A DNA stretch of 64,000 nt from contig CAMWQU010000002.1 in NCBI GenBank assembly GCA_947176535.1, forward strand, positions 1 through 64,000. Reading direction: 5' to 3'. This document shows, piece by piece, positions 19,511-28,850 of the stretch (positions are counted from its first letter, which is position 1; every line of letters starts with the position of its first letter). This stretch comes from an uncultured Prevotellaceae bacterium (GTDB lineage Bacteria; Bacteroidota; Bacteroidia; Bacteroidales; Bacteroidaceae). Position numbers and translations under genes: made by a program. The notes under the pieces were generated by a model. That model saw nothing but the letters and a program-made list of their open reading frames with translations. It was not told where the DNA came from and made no database searches.

Positions 19511-19690
19511 TTACCACTCGTCCCAAAAGTCCGTTTCGCCTTTCGTCTCGAAACCATCGCCCCACTCGCTGTTGTTGCCGGGGTTCTGACCTTCAAATCC
19601 GGGTTTGCTTTGTGACATCTGCATCAGTGCCGACTCAAATTTCACATCTATGACTGCCACTGCCGGCTTTGTATATGCTTTCTTATTCAT
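19511..19690 (-). CDS. 59-aa small protein ending FWDEW (not in ORF track)
   Basis: MNKKAYTKPAVAVIDVKFESALMQMSQSKPGFEGQNPGNNSEWGDGFETKGETDFWDEW; 19 bp downstream of the large secreted-protein ORF. Confidence 0.78.
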   Translation of the reverse strand: MNKKAYTKPAVAVIDVKFESALMQMSQSKPGFEGQNPGNNSEWGDGFETKGETDFWDEW

Positions 19691-19709
19691 GATATATCGT
19701 TTTTCTTAC

Positions 19710-22187
19710 TTATTTAACAAAAACTTTCTTTCCGTTCACAACATACACGCCTGCGGCTACGGGTACAGTCACGGTGCCGGCCTCTACGTTTGTAGCTTTC
19801 ACGAGACTGCCGCCGATGGTGTAGATGTTTACGTTCTGTGCCTTATTGGTTGTGATGACGAGAGCACCATTGATGCCTTTCACGCTAAATGCGTCAGCTT
19901 CTGTTGTGCTTATAGCTGTCTCGTCGCCGTCTACGATATTGCCGTCCTCGTCAAGCTCACCGATGCTAAACGTAACTGCCGGCACATTGCTTGTGCTACT
20001 GGTTCTTACATACGTCCGGAAGGGCAGACACTTATTGCTTTCCGATACCGTCATAGGACGGAACTTACCGTCTCCGAAACCATAAAGATTGCCGCCCTCG
20101 GCCAGTTGAGTGGCGTTGGTTGATACGAATACACCGAGGAACTCTGCACCAGTACCGGGATTTGAGGGAGCTACGGCAAAACGATCGATGCTACCTGTTG
20201 CTGCAATGTCGATGTCGGTCAGATTGGCGAATACATTTCCGCCACCGAAACCAGTATCAAACTTCAGTACGTAAGGCTCGTTAGCTCTCATAGCTTCATT
20301 ATCGCCCTGATAGCGGAACCAGTAAGTGTTGGTAGCTGTTTCTACATTGCTGAACTGCATCTTCTTTGCCACACCTTTAGCTTTAAGGATTTCTGCAGAC
20401 ACCTCAAAAGGCAGGCAAACTGTTGCATACATAGATGATTTGAAGCTACGGTCGTAAGTAAGGTTTTCAGCCTTGAACTCCGTCGGGATATAAATATAAC
20501 CGTCATTGCCCTCAGCAACGTTGTCTGTAAACTTTGCGTTCTTGCAGATGCCATTTGCAACGACGTTCGTTGCTTTAGTCAATCTGTCTGTAGTGTTCAG
20601 GTCAGTGTCCACAACATAAGCGAATGTGTTCACCTTATTCTTTGCAGGATTGTAAGACAAGTCTGTTGCAGTAGCGTTTGTGTAGAAAGTTGTTGTCTTC
20701 TTTGTTCTTGCATCTGTCCACTCTGCCTTGTACACGGTGTTGTCGGCTGTCTTCTTGTCAAGTGTACCGAATGTTCCGTCGGCCTTGATTGCAACTCCAA
20801 AGTACGGACGGGCTCTATAAGCCAATGCACCATTCATGGGAGACGCATCGTGTGCGCCGCTGGCATCGTAAATATCGTAATTCGTTCCGTCTGTTGTCTC
20901 AAAGGCAATCTTCAACGTACCGGCATTGGTTGTGGCAATTTTACCGTTCACTACACCGAGATTGTTGATAACACCTTTGCTTACGCCCGTCAGGTTCCCG
21001 TTTGCACCGTCAGGATATTTGATGACAAAACCATTACCGTTTATCGTATAGTCACTATCCCAGTCGCCTAAAGTAAAATCAGCATCTGTTACAGCAATAT
21101 TGTCCGTAATAGAAAGGTTCTTATACTCGTTTACTTCAGCTACAGAAGCGTTGATATCATCAATCTCACCTTCTATTCTTGTAACCTCTCCTTGAGCCGA
21201 TGTAAGAGCACCTTGGGCTGTTTGAACTTTCCCCTGGGCTGTCTTAAAAGCTGCTACTGCAGTATTATGTGTGGCCTTTGCAGTAGCAACCGCGGCTTCT
21301 GCATCATCAACTAGCTCTTGTGCATCATTTAAGTCTAATGTAGCATTGTCAAAGGCAGTTCGTCTCTCTTCTACTATTTCCTCCTGATCATCAACTTTCT
21401 GCTGTGCATCTGCAACAACAGCGGGATTGACAGCAATCACCGTTTCATCAACTCCTTTGAAGTTAGTAAGAACAGTTTTTAATCGACTTTGCAATATTGC
21501 AGGGCGAGTAATCTCGGCAGGAAAATCTAGAGAAGTAGAACTCTCCCCAAAACCAGGCACCTCATAATATAACTCAACTGCAATAAGGCCAATATTTTCT
21601 GTTTCAGCCATAATTATGCTCTCCGACCATTTTGTAGAAATCTCACTTTTTATGATTTTTTGAAAGCCGTCCTTTTCCTTTACACTGATAACAAGAGCTA
21701 AACCATCTCCATCAAATTTGTAATAAAGAGGGTTTTCTTCACCACCTGTGTTTATAAAAGCTAAAGCCTTTGTTTTCTCCTCAAGACCACATTTTTTTGT
21801 AGTTTCCGTACCTTCTGTTTTAGCTTTCTCAAGAGCCGCCTCTAACTCTGCTAATTTGTCTGTTGCTTTTTTAAGGTTGCTTTTTGCTGTATCATAATTT
21901 CTCTTTACAGAATTATAATTCGCTGTTACAGATTTAAGGGTACTATTTGCAGCATTAAGAGCGGAATATGTAGAAACAGTATCACTCTTTGCTGCAGCCA
22001 GTTCATTATTTGCCGCTGTAATCGAATCTTTAGCAGCCTCCACGGCTTTATTAGCAGCGGCCAATTTCTTATTTTTCTCCGCCAACTGACTACTTGCATT
22101 ACGAGCAGTGGCAAAGATCTCACCTACCTTTTTTAAGTCCTCAAAAGTTCCTATCTTTTGTGGGGTTTGCGCGACCGCATTTAACCC
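19710..22187 (-). pseudogene. Large coiled-coil secreted protein with T9SS-like C-terminus; signal peptide/start missing
   Basis: Frame extends past the called TTG start to GGLNAVAQTPQKIGTFEDLKKVGEIF.., then an in-frame stop with no ATG/GTG. C-terminus VNIYTIGGSLVKATNVEAGTVTVPVAAGVYVVNGKKVFVK. Confidence 0.65.
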
Positions 22188-22229
22188 TCCTCAAAATAGG
22201 ACACATTTTCCGCCCTCCGTCTCCCCCGT

Positions 22230-22352
22230 TCAGTCCCGCCGAGGTTGGGCCTCTGTCCATAGCGGGACAGAGCCTCGTCCCGCTATGGACGGAGGCCCGT
22301 CCTCCTATGCGTGTGCGCCCGGGCGTGCGCATGCGCGTTCCTTATATATATG
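22230..22352 (-). repeat. GC-rich palindromic intergenic repeat, copy 2 (inverted relative to copy 1)
   Basis: 22-bp stem GGGCCTCTGTCCATAGCGGGAC (22247-22268)/GTCCCGCTATGGACGGAGGCCC (22277-22298); followed by GCCCGGGC and GCGCATGCGC palindromes and TTCCTTATATATA. Confidence 0.88.
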
Positions 22353-22536
22353 GGGGGGGTACATATTCCTGCGGATTGTGTGGCGGAATCTTTGCATATG
22401 AAGTATATTATGAAAAAAGTGATGTTTAAGCTCTTGCCAATTTGGACAATTCAAGAATTATTGCTAACTTTGCGCCCAATATGACCTCCCACGCTTCCCG
22501 TTGATCAGCGCACCCGGGGAGGTCTTCGAGTTTTAT

Positions 22537-23487
22537 ATGGACTATACCAAACGCCCTCTAACCCTGCAGGAGCAGGTGAAAAAATTAGAAAGTCGTGGGT
22601 TGCGAATTGACGATGAGCAACTTGCGATACGTTACTTGTCCAATATAAGCTACTACCGTCTGAGGACTTACACATATCCATTCCAAAATAATACAGATGC
22701 CTTCGCAGACCATAGATTCAAGGCTGACAATATAAATTTCGCGGATATAATTGATTTATATTGCTTTGACCGAAGACTTCGCTCTTTGATGTTCAATGCA
22801 ATTGAAAAGATTGAAATAGCTGTAAGAGCGAAGATTGTTCAGGTATATTCTGAGGCTACAGATAATAGTCATTGGTTCTGTGACCGAAGTATATATAAAC
22901 ACAAAGAGGTCTTGGATCGCAATGGACAACAGAGTACGCTCTATACTCTTCTAATGAAAGATATTGAGGGAGAAATCGGACGAAGCAACGAAGATTTTAT
23001 CAAGCATTATCATAATAAATATGATAATCCGCCTCTTCCTCCCGCGTGGATGACGCTTGAGGTTCTATCACTCGGGACATTAAGCAAACTTTATCAATTA
23101 CTCAAGAAATCCTCTCTAAAGAAATCTATTGCCAAGCAATTCGGTCTTAATGACGACCGGGTATTTGCCAACTGGCTCCACGCAATAGCCGTATGGAGAA
23201 ATTGTTGTGCCCATCATAGCCGTGTCTGGAACAGAAGATGCATCATCAATCTTCAAATGCCCAAGAATACTGATTATCCATTTCTTGACGGACAGACAAT
23301 AAAGACGCTTCATCCTAATAAGATATTTGCTATCCTTTGTTGCATCAAATATATAAGTAACATTATTAGTCCCGATAGCGATTTGAAGCGGAATATTCTG
23401 TCCATCATTGGAGACGGCGGCAATTTGTTAAACTTGCAGGAAATGGGATTTCCAAAGAACTGGAAATTCTTAGACGTTTGGAAATGA
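22537..23487 (+). CDS. Abi family (AbiD/AbiF-like, Abi_2) abortive-infection protein with HEPN-type motif
   Basis: LTLQEQVKKLESRGL...YLSNISYYRLRTYTYPF; ALYCFDRRLR-like region (DLYCFDRRLRSLMFNAIEKIEIAVRAK); R-x4-H in AVWRNCCAHHSRVWNR. Confidence 0.88.
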   Translation: MDYTKRPLTLQEQVKKLESRGLRIDDEQLAIRYLSNISYYRLRTYTYPFQNNTDAFADHRFKADNINFADIIDLYCFDRRLRSLMFNAIEKIEIAVRAKIVQVYSEATDNSHWFCDRSIYKHKEVLDRNGQQSTLYTLLMKDIEGEIGRSNEDFIKHYHNKYDNPPLPPAWMTLEVLSLGTLSKLYQLLKKSSLKKSIAKQFGLNDDRVFANWLHAIAVWRNCCAHHSRVWNRRCIINLQMPKNTDYPFLDGQTIKTLHPNKIFAILCCIKYISNIISPDSDLKRNILSIIGDGGNLLNLQEMGFPKNWKFLDVWK

Positions 23488-23596
23488 GGTAATACGGTTT
23501 GGTACTTATATCAGTATCGTGAGGTCATGTAAGAAGTTTTGAGCGTTTGCTTTGGCAGGTTCGCAAAAAAAATGTACTTTTGCAGTATCTTATCCC

Positions 23597-23999
23597 GGGG
23601 TCGACATGGATTTGACAGCAGGATGGGGTGCTCGGTAAGCACGCAGAGAGTTGGCAGCCGCTCTCTTTAATCAATGACCGCCGAACAATTAACTGGCGAA
23701 AGAAACTACGCTCTCGCTGCCTAATCGAAGCACAGTAGATTAACGGCTTAATTGCGGCACAAGGTGCTGCGACGAGATGTCACTCGGAGGCTAACGCCCC
23801 GAAGCGCTCCGGCAAAGTGGCACAGCAAAATCGGGGATAGTTCGCGGCGGCCTCGCACTGCGGGCGAAAATTTAGAGGATAAGGCGACGGTTGGTGGCTT
23901 GGGTCTTGCCGGCGCACGAAAATCAAGACCAAGATAAGCGTGTAGAAAGCTCAGGACTTCCCTGTTTGGACGAGGGTTCAATCCCCTCCGGCTCCACTA
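23597..23999 (+). ncRNA. ssrA: tmRNA; tag reading frame AEQLTGERNYALAA* at 23680-23724
   Basis: GGGGTCGACATGGATTTGACA start, in-frame tag ending NYALAA then TAA, tRNA-like 3' end GGGTTCAATCCCCTCCGGCTCCA. Confidence 0.93.
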
Positions 24000-24110
24000 A
24001 AGCGGGCAAGGAGCATTGTGCGGTTAGTTCGGGGATTTCACCCTCGCGAGGGTTCTTTCTCCGACAGGCTACGAAAGCGGCAAGCCGATGACAATCCCCT
24101 CCGGCTCCAC
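23979..24110. repeat. 19-bp direct repeat of tmRNA 3' end
   Basis: CAATCCCCTCCGGCTCCAC at 23979-23997 and at 24092-24110. Confidence 0.9.
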
Positions 24111-24136
24111 GAACAACACTAAAAAAACAAAAGGTT

Positions 24137-25318
24137 ATGAATGAGCTGTCCTTGAAGTACGGGTGCAACCCGAATCAGAAGCCCTCACGCATCTACATGG
24201 AAGAGGGCGAATTACCTATCACGGTGCTAAACGGACGACCCGGCTACATCAATCTGCTGGATGCACTGAATAGTTGGCAACTGGTGAGCGAACTGAAAGC
24301 GGCCACCGGGCTGCCCGCCGCCGCTTCGTTCAAGCACGTTAGTCCGGCCGGTGCCGCAGTGGGATTGCCCCTGAGCGACACGCTCAAGAAGATATACTTC
24401 GTGGACGATGCTCCGCTGCCGCTCACCCCGATAGCCACGGCCTATGCCAGAGCACGGGGAGCCGACCGCATGTCGAGCTACGGCGACTTCATAGCCCTGA
24501 GCGACACCTGCGACGAAGCTACCGCGCGCCTCATCAACCGGGAGGTTTCGGACGGCATCATCGCGCCCGACTACACACCGGAGGCACTGGAGGTGCTGAA
24601 GAACAAGCGCAAAGGTACGTACTGCGTCATTCAGATGGACCCGTCGTACCGCCCTGCTCCGCTGGAGCGCAAACAGGTGTTCGGCATCACGTTCGAACAG
24701 GGCCGCAACGAGATAGATTTGGCCTCCCCCGCCCTCTTCGAGAACATTCCCACTCAGAACAAAGAGTTCACTCCCGAGGCCCGGCGCGACCTGATGATAG
24801 CACTTATCACACTGAAATACACGCAGTCGAACTCGGTTTGCTACGTCAAGGACGGACAGGCTATCGGTATCGGAGCCGGACAGCAGAGCCGCATCCACTG
24901 CACCCGACTGGCGGGACAGAAAGCGGACACCTGGTGGCTGCGTCAGCACCCGAAGGTGATGGCACTGCCTTTCGTTCCGGGCATCCGGCGCGCCGACCGC
25001 GACAATACCATCGACATTTATCTGGGCCCCGAATACGACGACGTGCTGCGCGAGGGAGAATGGCAGCGGTTCTTCACGGAACGCCCCACCCCGCTCACCG
25101 ACGAGGAGAAGCGGCAGTGGCTGGCGCAGAACACCGACGTGGCGTTGGGTTCGGATGCGTTCTTCCCCTTCGGCGACAACATCGAGCGTGCCCACAAGAG
25201 CGGCGTGCGCTACGTGGCACAGGCCGGCGGCAGTGTGCGCGACGACCATGTCATCGAGACCTGCGACCGCTACGGCATTGCCATGGCTTTCACCGGTGTA
25301 CGTTTGTTCCACCATTGA
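24137..25318 (+). CDS. Stand-alone phosphoribosylaminoimidazolecarboxamide formyltransferase (short PurH-like)
   Basis: AASFKHVSPAGAAVG, YTQSNSVCYVKDGQAIGIGAGQQSRIHCTRLAG, SDAFFPFGDNIERAHKSGVRYVAQAGGSVRDD; no N-terminal MGS-like domain. Confidence 0.92.
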   Translation: MNELSLKYGCNPNQKPSRIYMEEGELPITVLNGRPGYINLLDALNSWQLVSELKAATGLPAAASFKHVSPAGAAVGLPLSDTLKKIYFVDDAPLPLTPIATAYARARGADRMSSYGDFIALSDTCDEATARLINREVSDGIIAPDYTPEALEVLKNKRKGTYCVIQMDPSYRPAPLERKQVFGITFEQGRNEIDLASPALFENIPTQNKEFTPEARRDLMIALITLKYTQSNSVCYVKDGQAIGIGAGQQSRIHCTRLAGQKADTWWLRQHPKVMALPFVPGIRRADRDNTIDIYLGPEYDDVLREGEWQRFFTERPTPLTDEEKRQWLAQNTDVALGSDAFFPFGDNIERAHKSGVRYVAQAGGSVRDDHVIETCDRYGIAMAFTGVRLFHH

Positions 25319-25330
25319 TTCCTTCCGCCC

Positions 25331-25537
25331 ATGAGCCAGTTCACAAGCGATGATATAGAAAGCGTCATCCTAAACGGTATCACGTTTCGCGGCGGGCCTA
25401 AAAAAGAGAGCGCACCTTCCACAGGGAAAGTGCGCTCTAAAGCCAAAAAGAAACAATACGTGACCGGAGCACACGGCAGCGGTTCGGCCAAAAAGAAAGC
25501 GGACATCCGCAAGGCCAGAGCCAACCGGCACAAATAG
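25331..25537 (+). CDS. Small basic protein (68 aa)
   Basis: ORF with K/R-rich C-terminus 12 nt after the preceding gene. Confidence 0.55.
   Translation: MSQFTSDDIESVILNGITFRGGPKKESAPSTGKVRSKAKKKQYVTGAHGSGSAKKKADIRKARANRHK
25407..25438 (-). terminator. Putative terminator of obgE operon
   Basis: AGAGCGCAC/GTGCGCTCT stem followed on minus strand by CTTTTTTA; lies inside the opposite-strand ORF. Confidence 0.55.
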
Positions 25538-25540
25538 GTT

Positions 25541-26704
25541 TCAGTCTTCTATCTCTTCATATTCAAAGTCGTCGAGGTCTTCCACTTCGTCCTCGTCTAC
25601 GAACGTGATATCCTCGTCCTCGCCCATAGCCTCTAGTTCCTGCTGCAACGAGGAAACATCCTTGTCGCGGTGCACAATCCGTTCCGCCTGAGTGATGGCT
25701 GCAAGTTTGTTGCTCTCGCTGTTCAGGGCTGTCCACAGGAGGTCTTTCAATTCTGTAAGTCCCCGGTTTGTCACGGCTGAAATGAAGACGTGAGGAACAT
25801 CCTCGGGCAGGTCGTGAGAGAGCATCTCCGTGAGCTCGTCATCCAGCAGGTCGTTTTTCGTAATGGCCAGCACGCGCTGTTTGTCCATCATGTCGGGATT
25901 GAAGGCACAGACCTCATTCATAAGTACTTCATATTCGTGGCGGATGTCGTCCGTGTCACCCGGAACCATAAAGAGAAGCAGCGAGTTACGCTCGATATGG
26001 CGCAGGAATCGCAGTCCCAGACCGCGTCCTTCCGAGGCACCCTCGATGATGCCGGGAATGTCGGCCATGACGAACGAACGGTTGTCGCGGTAGCTCACGA
26101 TTCCCAAAGAGGGTTCCATCGTGGTGAAAGGGTAATTCGCGATTTTTGGCCGAGCCGAGGAGAGCGCACTAAGCAACGTGCTCTTGCCGGCATTGGGAAA
26201 TCCCACCAGACCTACGTCGGCCAACAGTTTCAACTCCAGTATGACGGTGCGTTCCTGCATGGGTTCGCCGGGCTGCGCATAACGCGGTGCCTGATTGGTG
26301 CTGGTGCGGAAGTTCCAGTTTCCCAGACCGCCGCGACCGCCCTTCAGCAACCGCACCAACTGTCCGTCCTCGCTGACGTCGCACAGAAATTCACCCGTTT
26401 CGGCATCATACACGACTGTTCCGCAGGGTACATCTATGTAACGGTCTTCGCCGTCGTGGCCCGTGCTGCGGCTCTTGCCGCCGTTTCCACCGTGACCGGC
26501 AAACACATGGCGGTCGTAGCGCAGATGCAGCAGTGTCCAGTAGTTGTGGTTGCCACGCAGATAGACGTGGCCACCGCGTCCGCCGTCGCCGCCATCGGGG
26601 CCGCCGTTGGCAATGTACTTGGCACGGTGCATGTGAGCGGAACCGCGACCACCCTTGCCCGAACGGCAACAAATCTTTACGTAATCGACAAAATTACTTT
26701 CCAT
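25541..26704 (-). CDS. obgE: Obg-family GTPase
   Basis: Gly-rich Obg fold; [59 protein letters not shown]. Confidence 0.97.
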   Translation of the reverse strand: MESNFVDYVKICCRSGKGGRGSAHMHRAKYIANGGPDGGDGGRGGHVYLRGNHNYWTLLHLRYDRHVFAGHGGNGGKSRSTGHDGEDRYIDVPCGTVVYDAETGEFLCDVSEDGQLVRLLKGGRGGLGNWNFRTSTNQAPRYAQPGEPMQERTVILELKLLADVGLVGFPNAGKSTLLSALSSARPKIANYPFTTMEPSLGIVSYRDNRSFVMADIPGIIEGASEGRGLGLRFLRHIERNSLLLFMVPGDTDDIRHEYEVLMNEVCAFNPDMMDKQRVLAITKNDLLDDELTEMLSHDLPEDVPHVFISAVTNRGLTELKDLLWTALNSESNKLAAITQAERIVHRDKDVSSLQQELEAMGEDEDITFVDEDEVEDLDDFEYEEIED

Positions 26705-26705
26705 A

Positions 26706-27287
26706 TTATTGGTTCTTCTCGTCAATCAGACGGAAGATGCTTTCTATCATAGCTTCCTTATTGGGCGTATCGGCCCACTTCACTACGTTGAGGATGCCTT
26801 CCTTCTCCAGCCAGCCCAGCACCGGCTCCGTCTGACTATGGTAAACGGCAAAACGGTTGCGGATGGTCTCTTCGTTGTCGTCGGCACGGCCTTCGAACTG
26901 AGCGCGACGCAACAGACGCTCCATCAGCACGTCCTCGCTGACCACAAGTTCGATGGCCATACCCATGTCATGCCCGCGCTCGGCCAGCATCTGTTTCAGT
27001 GCCTCGGCCTGGGCAATCGTGCGGGGGAAACCGTCAAAAATGACTCCGCGACCTTGAGGCAGGGCATCGTAAGTTGTAGCCAAAATCTGAATCATCAGTT
27101 CGTCGGGGATAAGTTGTCCCTTGTCGATGAGTTCCTTGGCCATCTTGCCAATCTCGCTTCCTTTCTTGATTTCACCGCGCAACGTATCGCCCGTGGAAAT
27201 GTGATTCATGCCATAACGCTCTACAACGGCATCGCTGTACGTGCCTTTACCGCTCCCCGGCGCACCGAAGAAAATAATGTTTTTCAT
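26706..27287 (-). CDS. adk: Adenylate kinase
   Basis: [38 protein letters not shown]. Confidence 0.97.
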   Translation of the reverse strand: MKNIIFFGAPGSGKGTYSDAVVERYGMNHISTGDTLRGEIKKGSEIGKMAKELIDKGQLIPDELMIQILATTYDALPQGRGVIFDGFPRTIAQAEALKQMLAERGHDMGMAIELVVSEDVLMERLLRRAQFEGRADDNEETIRNRFAVYHSQTEPVLGWLEKEGILNVVKWADTPNKEAMIESIFRLIDEKNQ

Positions 27288-27305
27288 AGAATTTATCTGT
27301 TTCTG

Positions 27306-27845
27306 TTAATTTACAAGTGTATAAATCTCTTTCGTATTCCGGCCATAGCCGTCATAATCAAGACCATATCCTACAATAAAGTCGTTGGGAATCTGCAGGC
27401 AGCAGTAACGGATGTCGAGGTCTACCTGCAACTTGCCGGGCTTCAGGAGCAAGGTGCAGATGTCGATGCTGCCGGGATTGTGCCGCTTCAGCGTGTCTAT
27501 CATGTGGGCCATCGTAAGTCCCGTGTCCACAATGTCTTCCAGTATGATAACGGGCCGTCCCGTGATGTCCATGTTCAGACCGATAACTTCCCGAATCTCA
27601 CCCGTCGTGGAGACACCCTGATAAGAGGCCAGGCGAACAAAAGAGACTTCGCACGGCAACGTGACTTCCCGCAACAGGTCGGCGGCAAAGATAAACGAGC
27701 CATTCAGCACGGCAAGGAATACGGGTTCCTGCCCGGCATAGTCGCGGTTGATCTCCGCCGCTACACGCTTCACCTCCGCCTGTATCTGTTCCTCGGAATA
27801 AGAAACGGCAAACTTCAAATCCTTTACTTGGATAACCTTACTCAT
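27306..27845 (-). CDS. hpt: Hypoxanthine phosphoribosyltransferase
   Basis: VIILEDIVDTGLTMAHMIDTL PRPP loop; DFIVGYGLDYDGYGRN. Confidence 0.93.
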   Translation of the reverse strand: MSKVIQVKDLKFAVSYSEEQIQAEVKRVAAEINRDYAGQEPVFLAVLNGSFIFAADLLREVTLPCEVSFVRLASYQGVSTTGEIREVIGLNMDITGRPVIILEDIVDTGLTMAHMIDTLKRHNPGSIDICTLLLKPGKLQVDLDIRYCCLQIPNDFIVGYGLDYDGYGRNTKEIYTLVN

Positions 27846-27945
27846 AGTGATGCTAATTTGTTACAAAGATAGCTCAAATAAATTGAATATTGAAGATTAG
27901 AAATTAAAAAATGTCCACAAAGCAGCATTAAAACCTTAATGAAAA

Positions 27946-28839
27946 ATGTTTTTCATCCCGCCGATGCAGGAAATCAGGATTTTTATGTACATTTGTAACA
28001 TGGAAGCGAGTATAAAAACGATTTGCACAGACGATTTGCGCCACATCCTGCGTCCGCGGCCTTGCGACGGGCACAAAGGGACGTTCGGACATGCGCTACT
28101 CGTTGCGGGCAGCCGGGGTATGGCGGGAGCCGCCATACTGTCGGCGGAAGCCTGTCTGCGCAGCGGCATCGGAAAACTCAGCATCCTGACGGACGAGAGC
28201 AACCGCATCATTCTGCAGACCACCGTACCCGAAGCCATTCTGAAGACGGACGACCTACGGAACGGGAGCTACGATGCCGTCGGCCTCGGCCCCGGATTAG
28301 GAGCCGACAAGGCATGTGTCTCCGAATGTCTGAATACGTTTCGCAGGCCCGTGGTACTGGATGCCGATGCCCTGAACGTGCTGGCGGAAGACACCGGGCT
28401 GCAAGCCCTGATTCCGGAAGAAAGCATCCTCACACCTCATCCCAAGGAGGCGGAAAGGCTCATCGGGAGCAGTAAACCGGAGGATGTTTCCGCATTTGCT
28501 CGGCAGCATCACGTACACGTCGTACTGAAAGGCCATCCCTCCCGCATCTGCACTCCGGAGGGCGACATCTATGTCATGCACGTAGGCAATGCCGGCATGG
28601 CCACGGCAGGTAGCGGCGACGTACTGACGGGCCTTATCACCGGACTGCTTGCCCAAGGATATTCCCCGTTGGAGTCGGCACTGTTGGGGGTATGGCTGCA
28701 CGGGACGGCCGGAGACTTTTCCGCAGATGAAATGGGGCAAAACTGCATGTTGGCACGCGACATTCTGCGCTTCCTGCCCATGGCTTTCCGCAAACTGACG
28801 GGGCAGACAAAAAAATATAAATCTATTGATAACGGATAA
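27946..28839 (+). CDS. nnrD: ADP-dependent NAD(P)H-hydrate dehydratase
   Basis: KGTFGHALLVAGSRGMAGAAILSAEACLRSGIGKL; GNAGMATAGSGDVLTGLITGLLAQG. Confidence 0.93.
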   Translation: MFFIPPMQEIRIFMYICNMEASIKTICTDDLRHILRPRPCDGHKGTFGHALLVAGSRGMAGAAILSAEACLRSGIGKLSILTDESNRIILQTTVPEAILKTDDLRNGSYDAVGLGPGLGADKACVSECLNTFRRPVVLDADALNVLAEDTGLQALIPEESILTPHPKEAERLIGSSKPEDVSAFARQHHVHVVLKGHPSRICTPEGDIYVMHVGNAGMATAGSGDVLTGLITGLLAQGYSPLESALLGVWLHGTAGDFSADEMGQNCMLARDILRFLPMAFRKLTGQTKKYKSIDNG

Positions 28840-28850
28840 CAGACAATGAC

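Noticed and set aside
22141-22332. 63-aa minus ORF upstream of the truncated adhesin as its missing N-terminus
   Set aside because: Different frame, Arg/Gly-rich repeat translation with no signal peptide; ends before joining the adhesin frame.
23748-24168. Short ORFs across the tmRNA region
   Set aside because: Overlap ssrA; only the tag frame is real.
24227-25315. 362-aa minus ORF opposite the AICARFT gene
   Set aside because: Antisense shadow of an unambiguous enzyme.
25790-26752. 320-aa + ORF opposite obgE
   Set aside because: Antisense shadow.
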